Positions 44,712 to 52,906 of a DNA stretch of 64,000 nt are shown piece by piece. Position numbers and translations under genes: made by a program. The notes beneath the pieces are model-generated. The model made no database searches. It saw nothing but the letters and a program-made list of their open reading frames with translations, and was not told where the DNA came from. How positions within the stretch are numbered: position 1 is the first letter of the stretch; each line of letters starts with the position of its first letter. The stretch spans positions 61,278 through 125,277 of the forward strand of contig CAMWKG010000003.1 in assembly GCA_947174785.1 (NCBI GenBank), given 5' to 3'. The stretch is from an uncultured Mollicutes bacterium (GTDB taxonomy: Bacteria; Bacillota_I; Bacilli_A; Acholeplasmatales; Anaeroplasmataceae).

Positions 44712-46580
44712 ATGAAAAGACTAAAAACAATTTCAATTTTTATATTTTCTTTTTTTTGTTTATGTCTTGGATTTTCTCTTGCTTTAATCATTTCAATTTA
44801 CAATCATGAATTGTATCACTATCCTCCTAATGTTTATGGTCTGATAGACTTTGAAGGGTGTGACATAAATAAAGAACGTTCTCATTCTATGAATATGACA
44901 GGTCAGTGGGAATTTTATTATAATCGTTGGATAATAACGGATGAGGATGAGGGGCAAATGGATGCCTATATTCAAATTCCTGGTAAGTGGACAGGCTTAA
45001 AGGTAAATGGGAAAACCTTAGGAAGAGAAGGCTATGCTTCTTATAAAACAACTTTAATTAACATACCTAAGGGCACTAGACTTATGCCTACCTATCAAAG
45101 TGGTGGTGGAGATTCAGCTTATCGAGTGTATTACAATAAAACTTTAGTTGGGTATACAGGGACAGCTTCTAAAGAATTGAAGGAAACTAAAAATGGATAT
45201 AAGATGGATTTTGATTTTTTTTATGAGGTTCCTGATGATGGAATAGTAGAGGTTGTCATAGAGGTTGGAATGAACAGGCATGGCGGCATTACCCAAATGC
45301 CAGGCGTTATTACAGATGGTTATAGTGGATATTTTCAAGTTTTTGTTAGTTTTTTCCCTAGCTTTGTTTTAGGTTTGATTTTCTTCTCGGCATTAATAGG
45401 TGTGTGTATCAATTATTCTTATCGTACATTAGGGGATCGTTTTTCTATCTTTGGTATGATGATTCTATTGCTGATTCATTATTTATTTTCTATTGATATG
45501 ATCAATTTGCTTAGAAATTTGAATATAAGGACAAATCTTTACGTATTTCAAAGCTTATCCTTTCTTTCCTATATTTTATTATTAAGACAGCTAGCTGGTT
45601 ATGTTTTTAGAATAAAAGAAATTGAGCATTTAAAACTGTATCATAAAATTTATTCTTTTATAGGGATTCCCATTTTTATATTAGATTTTTGTTTGATAGG
45701 AACAAATTTTCAGTGGATCTCTTGGGTGATTTTGTTTTTATGTACCTTGCCTTATTATATTGGGCTAGCTGCAGGAGTGGTGCACAATCGAAAACAAAGT
45801 CCATATTTCTTTATATTGTTTTCTGTAATATTAGATATGGGCATTGTAGAGATGATGGATATATCTGAAATGATACTTTATAGCTCTTATGGATATGAGG
45901 CTGTTTTTTGTACAATATTAATGTCTATTGTTTTCTTCCTGTATTTTTCTAGAATTAAGGATTTGAATAAAGGTGAGGTTGAGCACATCTTATTTAAACA
46001 AGAAATATTAAGAGAACAAATTAAGCCACATTTTATCTTTAATTCTTTAAATGCAATTAAAAATCTGTATCATAAGAATATAAGTGATGGCGATGAAGCA
46101 ATGATTCGCTTTTCTAAGCATTTAAGAACAAATGTTGATGCATTAGATCATGATATGATTTCCTTCGAAGATGAACTTGTAAATATTATCAATTATGTTG
46201 AACTAGAAAACGTCAGATTAGATAAGCCGTTTACTTTATTGTTAGATATTCAATTTCAAGAGTTCTTGGTGCCTGTTTTATCTTTACAGCCTTTAGTAGA
46301 AAATGCGATTAAGTATAGTAGAGTAAATGAAAAGGAAGATGGATATATACAGGTTATCGCGTATAAAAAAGAAAATTTGATATATATTATAGTTGCTGAT
46401 AATGGAGTTGGTTTTGATCCAACGGAGATACCTACAACCTCAAAGGGAATTTCTAATTTAAAGGAGCGGTTTTCTTTAATGCTAGATGCAAATGTTAGTA
46501 TTGAAAGTAAAAGCTTAGAAGGCACTAAGATTACAATTGTATTTAAGGAGAATTTCAATGAAAATAATCGTAGTAGATGA
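44712..46580 (+). CDS. Seven-helix sensor histidine kinase (LytS-type kinase domain)
   Basis: The 622-residue protein begins with a signal-anchor helix (residues 6-30), an extracellular galactose-binding-like domain (MTGQWEFYYNRW, YIQIPGKWTGL, about 60-190), seven predicted membrane helices (about 205-415; 7TMR-DISM type), and a His_kinase module with H440 in EQIKPHFIFNSLNAI. An HATPase domain follows (PLVENAIKYS; DNGVGFDP). The ATG at 44712 has AGGTG 6 nt upstream. Its 3' end overlaps the following regulator by 23 nt. The outer domain suggests sensing of a sugar or surface ligand; the ligand is unknown. Confidence 0.92.
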   Translation: MKRLKTISIFIFSFFCLCLGFSLALIISIYNHELYHYPPNVYGLIDFEGCDINKERSHSMNMTGQWEFYYNRWIITDEDEGQMDAYIQIPGKWTGLKVNGKTLGREGYASYKTTLINIPKGTRLMPTYQSGGGDSAYRVYYNKTLVGYTGTASKELKETKNGYKMDFDFFYEVPDDGIVEVVIEVGMNRHGGITQMPGVITDGYSGYFQVFVSFFPSFVLGLIFFSALIGVCINYSYRTLGDRFSIFGMMILLLIHYLFSIDMINLLRNLNIRTNLYVFQSLSFLSYILLLRQLAGYVFRIKEIEHLKLYHKIYSFIGIPIFILDFCLIGTNFQWISWVILFLCTLPYYIGLAAGVVHNRKQSPYFFILFSVILDMGIVEMMDISEMILYSSYGYEAVFCTILMSIVFFLYFSRIKDLNKGEVEHILFKQEILREQIKPHFIFNSLNAIKNLYHKNISDGDEAMIRFSKHLRTNVDALDHDMISFEDELVNIINYVELENVRLDKPFTLLLDIQFQEFLVPVLSLQPLVENAIKYSRVNEKEDGYIQVIAYKKENLIYIIVADNGVGFDPTEIPTTSKGISNLKERFSLMLDANVSIESKSLEGTKITIVFKENFNENNRSR

Positions 46581-47337
46581 TGAAATCATTTCATTGGCAG
46601 ATTTTTTGGTTGAGGTTGTCAATGATATTAAAATTGAATATAAATTCTTTTTAGATAATCCATTAGATACAATAGAGTATGTAAAAAGTAATGAGGTTTT
46701 TGGTGCTTTTTTGGATATCAATATGCCAAAAATAAATGGTGTTGAGTTGGCAAAAAAATTAATTCAAGCAGCACCCAAATTAAAAATAGTTTTCATAACA
46801 GCATATACTCATGATGAAAAAGCAATTCAAGAAATGCTAGGACCTAATTTGTTAGGCTTTTGCTATAAACCATTTTTAGCCTATGACATTAATTGTTATA
46901 TTGAACAAATGTATACAAGTGAAGAAAATAATAAAATCAAAGTGATTACTTTTGGGTCCTTTGATGTTTTTGTTCGCCGAAATGTAGTTCGGTTTTCTTC
47001 CTTTAAATCCAAAGAACTATTAGCGTTATTAATCACCTATAATGGGAAGTCTTTAACTATGGCTGACGCTATTTGCCATTTATGGCCTGACAAACCGTTA
47101 GATTTAGCAAAAAGCTTATATAGAGATGCTGTATGGAGATTAAGGAAGGTCTTAAAAGATTATCATATAGAAGAAATCATAGAATTTAGAAGAGCGTTAT
47201 TAATACTGAATAAGAAAAATATAGAATGTGATTATTGGGATTATTTAGAAAAAAAGAATTCTTTATATTTCGGTCAATTTTTAACAAGCTATGACTGGTC
47301 TATAGAATATCAAAGATTTTTAGATGAAAAGGAATGA
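46558..47337 (+). CDS. SARP-like response regulator with intact receiver domain
   Basis: The 259-residue protein is a close paralogue of the one at 43870. Its receiver has D7-D8, phosphoacceptor D53 (AFLDINMPK), T81 (VFITAYTHD) and K104 (CYKPF), all intact. The effector half (KSKELLALLITYNGKSLTM; ICHLWPDKPLDLAKSLYRDA; NIECDYWDYLE; TSYDWSIEY) nearly matches the paralogue and should bind DNA. It is therefore the expected phosphorylation target of the adjacent kinase. The ATG at 46558 follows AAGGAGA and lies inside the kinase gene. Confidence 0.93.
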   Translation: MKIIVVDDEIISLADFLVEVVNDIKIEYKFFLDNPLDTIEYVKSNEVFGAFLDINMPKINGVELAKKLIQAAPKLKIVFITAYTHDEKAIQEMLGPNLLGFCYKPFLAYDINCYIEQMYTSEENNKIKVITFGSFDVFVRRNVVRFSSFKSKELLALLITYNGKSLTMADAICHLWPDKPLDLAKSLYRDAVWRLRKVLKDYHIEEIIEFRRALLILNKKNIECDYWDYLEKKNSLYFGQFLTSYDWSIEYQRFLDEKE

Positions 47338-47392
47338 GCGATGAACTATATGGTTTATTTCTAAAGAATTTATAGCATAAATGATAGAAATG

Positions 47393-47401
47393 TGATAAAA
47401 T
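47393..47401 (+). promoter_or_regulatory. Extended -10 promoter before the CDF transporter gene
   Basis: TGATAAAAT with no good -35. It leaves a leader of about 60 nt before the ATG at 47467. Confidence 0.45.
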
Positions 47402-47466
47402 ATTTTTTACTTGTTGGTTATGAATTTTAAGAAAGGAACATTAGAAATTCTAATTGTGATAGAACT

Positions 47467-48681
47467 ATGGTTAATTTGTTTCGAAGACTTTTTATAAAAA
47501 ACTATAAAGACACTGGAGAAGAAAAGGTTAGAGAGGCTCATGGAAGGCTTGCTAGTGTATTTGGTATAGTATCAAATTTAATTCTGTTTGGCATAAAGCT
47601 ATTTGCAGGAATCTTGTCTGCCAGTGTTTCAATTATTGCTGATAGTATAAACAACCTTTCTGATATGGGGTCTTCCCTGATTACTTTGATCGGATTTAAA
47701 TTAGCTAATGCCCCAGCAGACGAAGAGCATCCTTACGGACATCAGCGTATAGAGTATATTTCAGGATTGGTGGTTTCTATTATTATTTTATTTGTTGGAG
47801 GAAGCTTATTAAAAACCTCTATTGAAAAAATGATAGATTATACGCCAACAACTATAACCAATTCAGTGCTTTATATTTCAATCGGAATATTAGCGATTTC
47901 CATATTCATTAAAATATGGCAGGCATATTTTAATTATCGTATGGGTAAAATCATTAATTCTGTAGCGTTGAAGGCTACGAGTAAGGACAGCTTAAATGAC
48001 TGCATTTCTACATCTACACTTTTAATTGGTAATATTGTATTATTGTTTATTAAAGATATGCCATTTAGCTTAGATGGTCTTTTGGGTATTTTGGTTTCCT
48101 TGTTTATTTTAATTTCTGGTATTAAGTTAATCAAAGAAACAATCAATCCACTCATTGGAGTTTCAACAAATGAGGAGTTTGTTCAAAAAATCCTTAAGGT
48201 AATAAAGGAAGAAGCTATAGTGCTAGGCTATCACGATTTGGTTTGTCATATGTATGGACCAACAAAATGCTTTATGACTCTTCATATAGAAGTAGATGCA
48301 AATCAAAAAATGCTGGTTGTGCATGATGCTATAGATAACTTAGAACGTAAGGTAAAGGATCAATTTGGGGTAGAGCTAACGATTCATATGGATCCGATTG
48401 AAATTGATAACGAGGTTACCAATGAATTAAGAAAAAGGGTAAAGGAAACTATAAGGGAAATTCACCCTAGTCTCTCTATGCATGATTTTAGAGTTGTTAG
48501 AGGGCATACTCACACCAATCTAATTTTCGATTTAGTTCGACCTTATAAGTTTGAATATAGTGATGAACAACTTCTTAGAATGTTACAAGATAAGTTTGCA
48601 GAAGAAGAAACAAAGTATTATTTTGTGATTGACTTTGATTATTCCTTTAATGATAATAAAAATAGTGAAGAATATGAATAA
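47467..48681 (+). CDS. Cation diffusion facilitator family transporter
   Basis: The 404-residue protein has six membrane helices: EAHGRLASVFGIVSNLILFG, SIIADSINNLSDMGSS (metal site helix 2), HPYGHQRIEYISGLVVS, helices 4-6 including KATSKDSLNDCISTS (metal site helix 5), then a cytoplasmic domain (HDLVCHMYGPTKCFMTLHIEVDA). Metal-site positions read DxxxN and DxxxD, lacking the His typical of zinc CDFs, so manganese or iron export is more likely (inference). About 90 residues follow the usual C-terminal domain. The SD before the ATG is weak. Confidence 0.92.
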   Translation: MVNLFRRLFIKNYKDTGEEKVREAHGRLASVFGIVSNLILFGIKLFAGILSASVSIIADSINNLSDMGSSLITLIGFKLANAPADEEHPYGHQRIEYISGLVVSIIILFVGGSLLKTSIEKMIDYTPTTITNSVLYISIGILAISIFIKIWQAYFNYRMGKIINSVALKATSKDSLNDCISTSTLLIGNIVLLFIKDMPFSLDGLLGILVSLFILISGIKLIKETINPLIGVSTNEEFVQKILKVIKEEAIVLGYHDLVCHMYGPTKCFMTLHIEVDANQKMLVVHDAIDNLERKVKDQFGVELTIHMDPIEIDNEVTNELRKRVKETIREIHPSLSMHDFRVVRGHTHTNLIFDLVRPYKFEYSDEQLLRMLQDKFAEEETKYYFVIDFDYSFNDNKNSEEYE

Positions 48682-48909
48682 GAAGAAAAAGAACTAGAAA
48701 TCTTATAGGAATCTAGTAAGTTGGGTTGTGGAAATTCTAAATTTGAACTCAATGCTTTTACAAAAATTTAAATTTTTTTATTTTGATGTTTTTCAGTTTT
48801 ATTAAAAAATTTTATCAAAAATAAGAGGATTAAAACTTGATTGTGCTTGGTAACTTAAGAAATAATTTTGTTGTCAGGAAAAAGTTGCTAAAATAGAAAT
48901 TTCCCTCAT
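48682..48909. other. AT-rich intergenic stretch without a gene
   Basis: No plausible reading frame. ACTAGA/TCTAGT (48693-48717) can pair weakly and 48762-48780 is nearly all A/T. TGCTAAAAT at 48887-48895 resembles an extended -10 but lacks a -35. No clear terminator of the transporter gene is seen. Confidence 0.5.
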
Positions 48910-48938
48910 TTGCAAGCATAAAAAAAGTGTGCTATGAT
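48910..48938 (+). promoter_or_regulatory. Promoter of the candidate type I toxin mRNA
   Basis: TTGCAA (48910-48915), 17 bp, TATGAT (48933-48938). Start of transcription is expected near 48945, where GCAC/GTGC (48946-48956) can form a 5' hairpin. Confidence 0.8.
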
Positions 48939-48972
48939 AGTCATGGCACATAGTGCTGCTTAGGAGGTTTCT

Positions 48973-49029
48973 ATGAACAAAGCACACGCTTCAAAGGAAA
49001 CGATGAACGTGTATATGGAGGTTAGCTAG
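48973..49029 (+). CDS. 18-residue leader reading frame abutting the hydrophobic peptide
   Basis: ATG at 48973 with TAGGAGG 5 nt upstream encodes a short hydrophilic peptide starting MNKAHASKETM and ending in TAG at 49027-49029. The next base starts the hydrophobic peptide ATG, so the two frames abut (TAG-ATG) and differ in no reading-frame offset. Ribosomes ending here would be positioned to reinitiate. The frame could regulate translation of the toxin or simply be a coupling device. No homologue is recognised. Confidence 0.55.
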   Translation: MNKAHASKETMNVYMEVS

Positions 49030-49110
49030 ATGGAATATCTAGTGGTACTAGTCATTATATTAGTTTTACTATTTTTAATGATCTGTATCTTAACTGGCAA
49101 ACGAAAGTAA
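49030..49110 (+). CDS. 26-residue hydrophobic peptide, candidate type I toxin
   Basis: The peptide is one membrane helix (YLVVLVIILVLLFLMICIL) with a basic tail (TGKRK), the general form of Fst/TxpA/BsrG-type membrane toxins, though it does not match the Fst sequence. GGAGG (49017-49021) lies 8 nt before the ATG. It is embedded between a strong promoter (48910) and a bidirectional terminator (49175-49204), with a convergent antisense promoter beyond. Toxicity is inferred from architecture, not known. If not a toxin it could be a small membrane regulatory peptide. Confidence 0.75.
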   Translation: MEYLVVLVIILVLLFLMICILTGKRK

Positions 49111-49143
49111 TCCGGTAATCCTCATTGGGCTGTTAAGCCTATA

Positions 49144-49226
49144 ATAGTAGTACGTTCGTAGTTTCCTTATAAGCGAAAAGGGTAGGTTGCAGCCTACCCT
49201 TTTCATTTTAATATAGTAATACGTTC
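49144..49226. repeat. Direct repeats flanking the bidirectional terminator
   Basis: ATAGTAGTACGTTC (49144-49157) and ATAGTAATACGTTC (49213-49226) match at 13 of 14 positions. The first is in the peptide mRNA; the second falls in the antisense RNA 5' end, giving trans-complementarity. Confidence 0.85.
49175..49204. terminator. Bidirectional terminator of the toxin/antitoxin pair
   Basis: Perfect 12-bp stem GAAAAGGGTAGG (49175-49186) / CCTACCCTTTTC (49193-49204) with loop TTGCAG. Both strands end in a T-rich run. Confidence 0.92.
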
Positions 49227-49228
49227 AC
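49178..49228 (-). ncRNA. Candidate antisense RNA antitoxin (about 50 nt)
   Basis: A minus-strand promoter (49235-49263) would start RNA near 49228 and it would end at the terminator near 49178. Its 5' part is complementary to the direct repeat in the peptide mRNA, and its 3' part forms the terminator stem-loop complementary to the mRNA loop. This resembles the RNA II of the Fst/par system. Transcription is predicted, not observed. Confidence 0.7.
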
Positions 49229-49234
49229 ACCTAT

Positions 49235-49263
49235 ATTGTAAACTAATATGCTATATTTTGCAA
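49235..49263 (-). promoter_or_regulatory. Promoter of the candidate antisense RNA
   Basis: On the minus strand TTGCAA (49263-49258), 17 bp, TACAAT (49240-49235), near consensus. Confidence 0.78.
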
Positions 49264-49299
49264 GCCTTAAAAATAATTTTTGAAAATGGAAATTAGTAC

Positions 49300-49328
49300 T
49301 TGCAATTACATAAAATTTGAGTTATAAT
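49300..49328 (+). promoter_or_regulatory. Promoter of the S10-spc-alpha cluster
   Basis: TTGCAA (49300-49305), 17 bp, TATAAT (49323-49328); start expected near 49335. Confidence 0.88.
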
Positions 49329-49334
49329 TATAAA

Positions 49335-49466
49335 GCTTATCGAATAAGCATACTAGCTGTGAAGTGGGAGGTTGTCGACACACTGAAGAGCGTTGTCATT
49401 GCAATGTGTCGGGTTTTCTCATGGAGCAAGTCTATACAAAGATTATAGGCGAAAGGAGTTTAAAAA
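49335..49466 (+). ncRNA. Structured ribosomal-protein leader before rpsJ
   Basis: A 130-nt leader holds the stem CGACACA (49376-49382) / TGTGTCG (49405-49411) followed by GGTTTTCTC, and a GTGGGAGGTTG segment upstream of it. Firmicutes S10 operons often carry such leaders for autogenous control by a ribosomal protein (L4 in known cases). I cannot assign it to a named RNA family from sequence alone. Confidence 0.55.
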
Positions 49467-49772
49467 ATGGCAAAATCAAAAATTAGAATTCGTTTAAAAT
49501 CTTATGATCACAGATTGTTAGATTTATCAGCAAAGAAGATTGTTGATAGCGTAAAGAAGACTGGTTCAAAGGTAAATGGTCCAGTACCTCTTCCAACTGA
49601 AAAGGAAATCTTTACAATCTTACGTTCACCTCACGTTAACAAGGATTCTCGTGAACAATTCGAACGTAGAACTCACAAGAGATTAATCGAAATTGTGGAT
49701 CCAACTCCACAAACAATTGATGCTTTAATGCATATTGATTTACCTTCTGGTATTGATATCGTATTAAAGTAA
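49467..49772 (+). CDS. rpsJ: Ribosomal protein S10
   Basis: The 101-residue protein contains [20 protein letters not shown] and the [19 protein letters not shown] loop typical of S10 (small-subunit 3' domain and transcription coupling with NusB). It opens the S10 operon. AAAGGAG lies before the ATG. Confidence 0.98.
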   Translation: MAKSKIRIRLKSYDHRLLDLSAKKIVDSVKKTGSKVNGPVPLPTEKEIFTILRSPHVNKDSREQFERRTHKRLIEIVDPTPQTIDALMHIDLPSGIDIVLK

Positions 49773-49807
49773 TAAAAAAATAAAAGAAAGAAAAGAGGAA
49801 AATTTCA

Positions 49808-50449
49808 ATGGCTAAGGGAATCTTAGGTAGAAAATTGGGCATGACTCAAATTTTCGATGCAGCTGGAAATTTAATTCCAGTGACTATCATTGATGCAACT
49901 GCTAACGTTGTTCTTCAACAAAAGACAGTAGAAAATGATGGATATGTAGCTGTTCAAGTTGGTTTCTTAGATAAGAGAGAAAAGTTATCAAACAAACCTG
50001 AACAGGGCCACGTTGCAAAGGCTAACACTGCTCCTAAGCGCTTCATAAGAGAATTCCGTTTCTCAGAAGCACAAGGAAATGAGTTACTATCTTACAATGT
50101 AGGCCAAGAAATTAAGTGTGATATATTTGCTGCAGGTGATGTAGTAGACGTAACTGGTACTTCAAAGGGTAAAGGCTTTGCTGGTACAATTAAGCGTTAT
50201 AATCATGCTCGTTTAAGAATGAGCCATGGTACATCTGCATGTCATCGTATCGTTGGTTCAATGGGTCCAATCAAAGGTAATATGAAGGGTAAGAAAATGC
50301 CTGGTCATATGGGACATGAAACCGTAACATTACAAAATTTAGTAATTGCTGCTGTAGATACAGAAAGAGACTTAATCTTAGTTCGTGGTAATGTACCAGG
50401 ACCTAAGAAGGGTTTAGTAATGATCAAGACAGCTGTAAAGGCTAATTAG
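49808..50449 (+). CDS. rplC: Ribosomal protein L3
   Basis: The 213-residue protein starts [20 protein letters not shown] and carries [20 protein letters not shown] and [20 protein letters not shown], the L3 loop that reaches towards the peptidyl transferase centre. It assembles early into the large subunit. Confidence 0.98.
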   Translation: MAKGILGRKLGMTQIFDAAGNLIPVTIIDATANVVLQQKTVENDGYVAVQVGFLDKREKLSNKPEQGHVAKANTAPKRFIREFRFSEAQGNELLSYNVGQEIKCDIFAAGDVVDVTGTSKGKGFAGTIKRYNHARLRMSHGTSACHRIVGSMGPIKGNMKGKKMPGHMGHETVTLQNLVIAAVDTERDLILVRGNVPGPKKGLVMIKTAVKAN

Positions 50450-50463
50450 AAAGGAGATTTACT

Positions 50464-51093
50464 ATGCCAACTATAGCATTATTAAATCAATCTGGAGAAA
50501 AGATTAAAAATATTAAGTTAAGCGATGAAATCTTCGGAATTGAACCTAATCGTCAGGTTGTCTATGATGTAGTAAACTGCCAAAGAGCGGCAATGCGTCA
50601 AGGAACTCATGACACTAAAGGTCGTAGCGAAGTTCGTGGTGGTGGACGTAAGCCTTGGAGACAAAAGGGAACTGGACGTGCTCGTCAAGGATCTATCCGT
50701 GCTCCTCAATGGCGTGGCGGTGGTACAGTATTTGGACCAACACCAAGAAGCTATGCATTCAAGTTAAATAAGAAGGTTAAACAATTAGGTTTAAAATCAG
50801 TTTTATCTTATAAGGTAAAAGAAACTAAATTTGTTGCAGTAGATGCAATTAAATTTGAAGAAGCAAAAACTAAGAATTTCTTAAAGTTCTTAAGTGATAT
50901 TAAGGTAGAGGGCAAGGCAATCGTAGTTTGCACTCGTGATGAATTAACAGAACAAGCTATTTTATCTGCTAGAAATGTTCCAGGTGTATTCCTTACACCA
51001 GTAGATAATGCAAGCGTTTATGAAATCTTATGCTATGATAAGATGGTAGTAACTGCTGGTGCAATAGCTTACTATGAGGAGGAATTGAAGTAA
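50464..51093 (+). CDS. rplD: Ribosomal protein L4
   Basis: The 209-residue protein has the long exit-tunnel loop ([37 protein letters not shown]). In related operons L4 also represses its own operon; the leader before rpsJ would be the target (inference). It ends 1 nt before rplW. Confidence 0.98.
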   Translation: MPTIALLNQSGEKIKNIKLSDEIFGIEPNRQVVYDVVNCQRAAMRQGTHDTKGRSEVRGGGRKPWRQKGTGRARQGSIRAPQWRGGGTVFGPTPRSYAFKLNKKVKQLGLKSVLSYKVKETKFVAVDAIKFEEAKTKNFLKFLSDIKVEGKAIVVCTRDELTEQAILSARNVPGVFLTPVDNASVYEILCYDKMVVTAGAIAYYEEELK

Positions 51094-51094
51094 T

Positions 51095-51382
51095 ATGACT
51101 AAAGCATTTGATATTATTCAAGGTCCAATCATTACTGAAAAGACAATGGCATTAAAAGAGCAATTCAACAAGTATACCTTCAAGGTAGCTAAGAGTGCTA
51201 ATAAGATTGAAATCAAAAATGCTGTTGAAGAAATATTCAAAGTAAAGGTTGAAAGCGTAAATACAATCAATGTATTACCTAAGCGTAAGAAGGTTGGTAA
51301 GTATGAAGGATTTGCTCCTGCATACAAGAAAGCAATCTGTAAATTAGCTAAGGACAACAAGATTGACGCCTTCGAAATCTAA
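51095..51382 (+). CDS. rplW: Ribosomal protein L23
   Basis: The 95-residue protein includes [20 protein letters not shown] and [21 protein letters not shown]23 lines the tunnel exit where SRP and trigger factor dock. The start is 1 nt after the rplD stop, with GAGGAGG inside the rplD end. Confidence 0.98.
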   Translation: MTKAFDIIQGPIITEKTMALKEQFNKYTFKVAKSANKIEIKNAVEEIFKVKVESVNTINVLPKRKKVGKYEGFAPAYKKAICKLAKDNKIDAFEI

Positions 51383-51401
51383 TTAGGAGGAAATTATTAA
51401 C

Positions 51402-52235
51402 ATGGCAGTTAGAAAATATAAGCCAACATCAAATGGTAGACGTAATATGTCTGTATTAACATTTGATGAAATCACAACAGACACTCCTGAAAAGTCATTA
51501 TTAGCACCTAAGCATAAGAAGGGTGGACGTAATAATTCAGGAAAGATTACAGTTCGTCATCAAGGTGGCGGAAATAAGCAAAAATATCGTATTATTGATT
51601 TCAAAAGAAATAAGGATGGTATTCCTGCAAAGGTTAAATCCATCGAATACGATCCAAACAGAAGTGCAAATATTGCATTGTTAGTTTATGCAGATGGTGA
51701 AAAGAGATACATCCTAGCACCTAAAGGATTACAAGTTGGTGATACTTTACAATCTGGTAGCGGTGTAGATATTAAGCCAGGTAATGCATTAGTGATTAAT
51801 GAAATTCCAGTAGGTAGCTTAATTCATAATATCGAGTTACATCCTGGTAAGGGTGGACAGTTGGCACGTAGTGCTGGTGTTTCTGCTCAAATTCTAGGAC
51901 GTGTAGACAATTATGTATTAGTTCGTCTTGGAAGTGGTGAGGTTCGTAAGATTTTAGCTACTTGTAAGGCTACAATCGGTGAGGTTGGTAACGAATCTCA
52001 TGAATTAGTTAGAATTGGTAAAGCAGGTAAGGCTCGTCATATGGGTTTACGTCCTGAGGTACGTGGTTCAGTTATGAACCCTAATGATCACCCACATGGT
52101 GGTGGTGAGGGTAAGTGTCCAATCGGCCGTCCTTCTCCAGTTACTCCATGGGGTAAGCCAGCACTTGGTTTAAAGACTCGTAATACGAAAAAGGCTTCTA
52201 CAAAACTTATCGTACGTAGAAGAAACGACAAATAA
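51402..52235 (+). CDS. rplB: Ribosomal protein L2
   Basis: The 277-residue protein has the expected length and the C-terminal signature [20 protein letters not shown] with the essential His, plus [20 protein letters not shown] near the N-terminus. It is a core 50S protein next to the peptidyl transferase centre. Confidence 0.99.
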   Translation: MAVRKYKPTSNGRRNMSVLTFDEITTDTPEKSLLAPKHKKGGRNNSGKITVRHQGGGNKQKYRIIDFKRNKDGIPAKVKSIEYDPNRSANIALLVYADGEKRYILAPKGLQVGDTLQSGSGVDIKPGNALVINEIPVGSLIHNIELHPGKGGQLARSAGVSAQILGRVDNYVLVRLGSGEVRKILATCKATIGEVGNESHELVRIGKAGKARHMGLRPEVRGSVMNPNDHPHGGGEGKCPIGRPSPVTPWGKPALGLKTRNTKKASTKLIVRRRNDK

Positions 52236-52253
52236 TAAGGAGGAAATATTATT

Positions 52254-52532
52254 ATGGCTCGTTCAATTAAGAAAGGACCTTTTTGCGATGATCATCTAAT
52301 GAAGAAGATTGAAGCACAAAAGGATAACCATGAGAAAAAAGTAATTCAAACTTGGTCTCGTAGATCAACAATATTCCCTGCATTTATCGGTTTTACCATT
52401 GCAGTTTATAACGGACGTGAGCATGTTCCTGTTTATGTTACAGAAGATATGGTAGGTCACAAATTAGGTGAATTCGCTCCTACAAGAACTTACCGCGGAC
52501 ATGGCGCTGATGATAAGAAAGCAAAGAAATAG
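52254..52532 (+). CDS. rpsS: Ribosomal protein S19
   Basis: The 92-residue protein begins [20 protein letters not shown] and contains [20 protein letters not shown] and [14 protein letters not shown], diagnostic of S19 in the 30S head. AAGGAGG precedes the start. Confidence 0.98.
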   Translation: MARSIKKGPFCDDHLMKKIEAQKDNHEKKVIQTWSRRSTIFPAFIGFTIAVYNGREHVPVYVTEDMVGHKLGEFAPTRTYRGHGADDKKAKK

Positions 52533-52552
52533 TCTAAAGGAGAAGAATGAAA

Positions 52553-52894
52553 ATGGAAGCAAAAGCAGTTGCTAGTACAATTCGTATCACTCCACGTAAG
52601 GCTCGTCTAGTTGTAGATTTAATCCGTAATAAGGATGTAGCTGAAGCAAAGGCTATCTTAAAGCTAACGAATAAGCAAGCTTGTGAAGTGGTATTAAAAG
52701 TTTTAAATTCTGCATGCGCTAATGCAGAGCACAATTACAATATGGATTCTACTAATCTATATGTAAAAACAGCATACGTTAATGACGGTATTCGTATGAA
52801 GAGAATGTTACCTCGTGCTAAAGGTAGAGGCGATGTTATCATCAAGAGAACTTGTCATATTACAGTTATCGTAGCTGAAAGAGAAAGCAAGTAA
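52553..52894 (+). CDS. rplV: Ribosomal protein L22
   Basis: The 113-residue reading from ATG 52553 begins [20 protein letters not shown], aligning with the usual L22 start. An ATG two codons earlier (52547) is only 4 nt from the AGGAG, so it is less likely, though possible. The C-terminal hairpin [20 protein letters not shown] lines the exit tunnel and is the macrolide-resistance loop region. Confidence 0.97.
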   Translation: MEAKAVASTIRITPRKARLVVDLIRNKDVAEAKAILKLTNKQACEVVLKVLNSACANAEHNYNMDSTNLYVKTAYVNDGIRMKRMLPRAKGRGDVIIKRTCHITVIVAERESK

Positions 52895-52906
52895 GGAGGA
52901 AATCAC

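Noticed and set aside
46256..46558. A 100-residue minus-strand frame inside the histidine kinase gene
   Set aside because: It is opposite the conserved ATPase domain and shows no coding signal of its own.
48887..48895. TGCTAAAAT as a second promoter for the toxin mRNA
   Set aside because: No -35 at suitable spacing (TTGTCA is only 12 bp away), and the TTGCAA-17-TATGAT promoter just downstream is much better.
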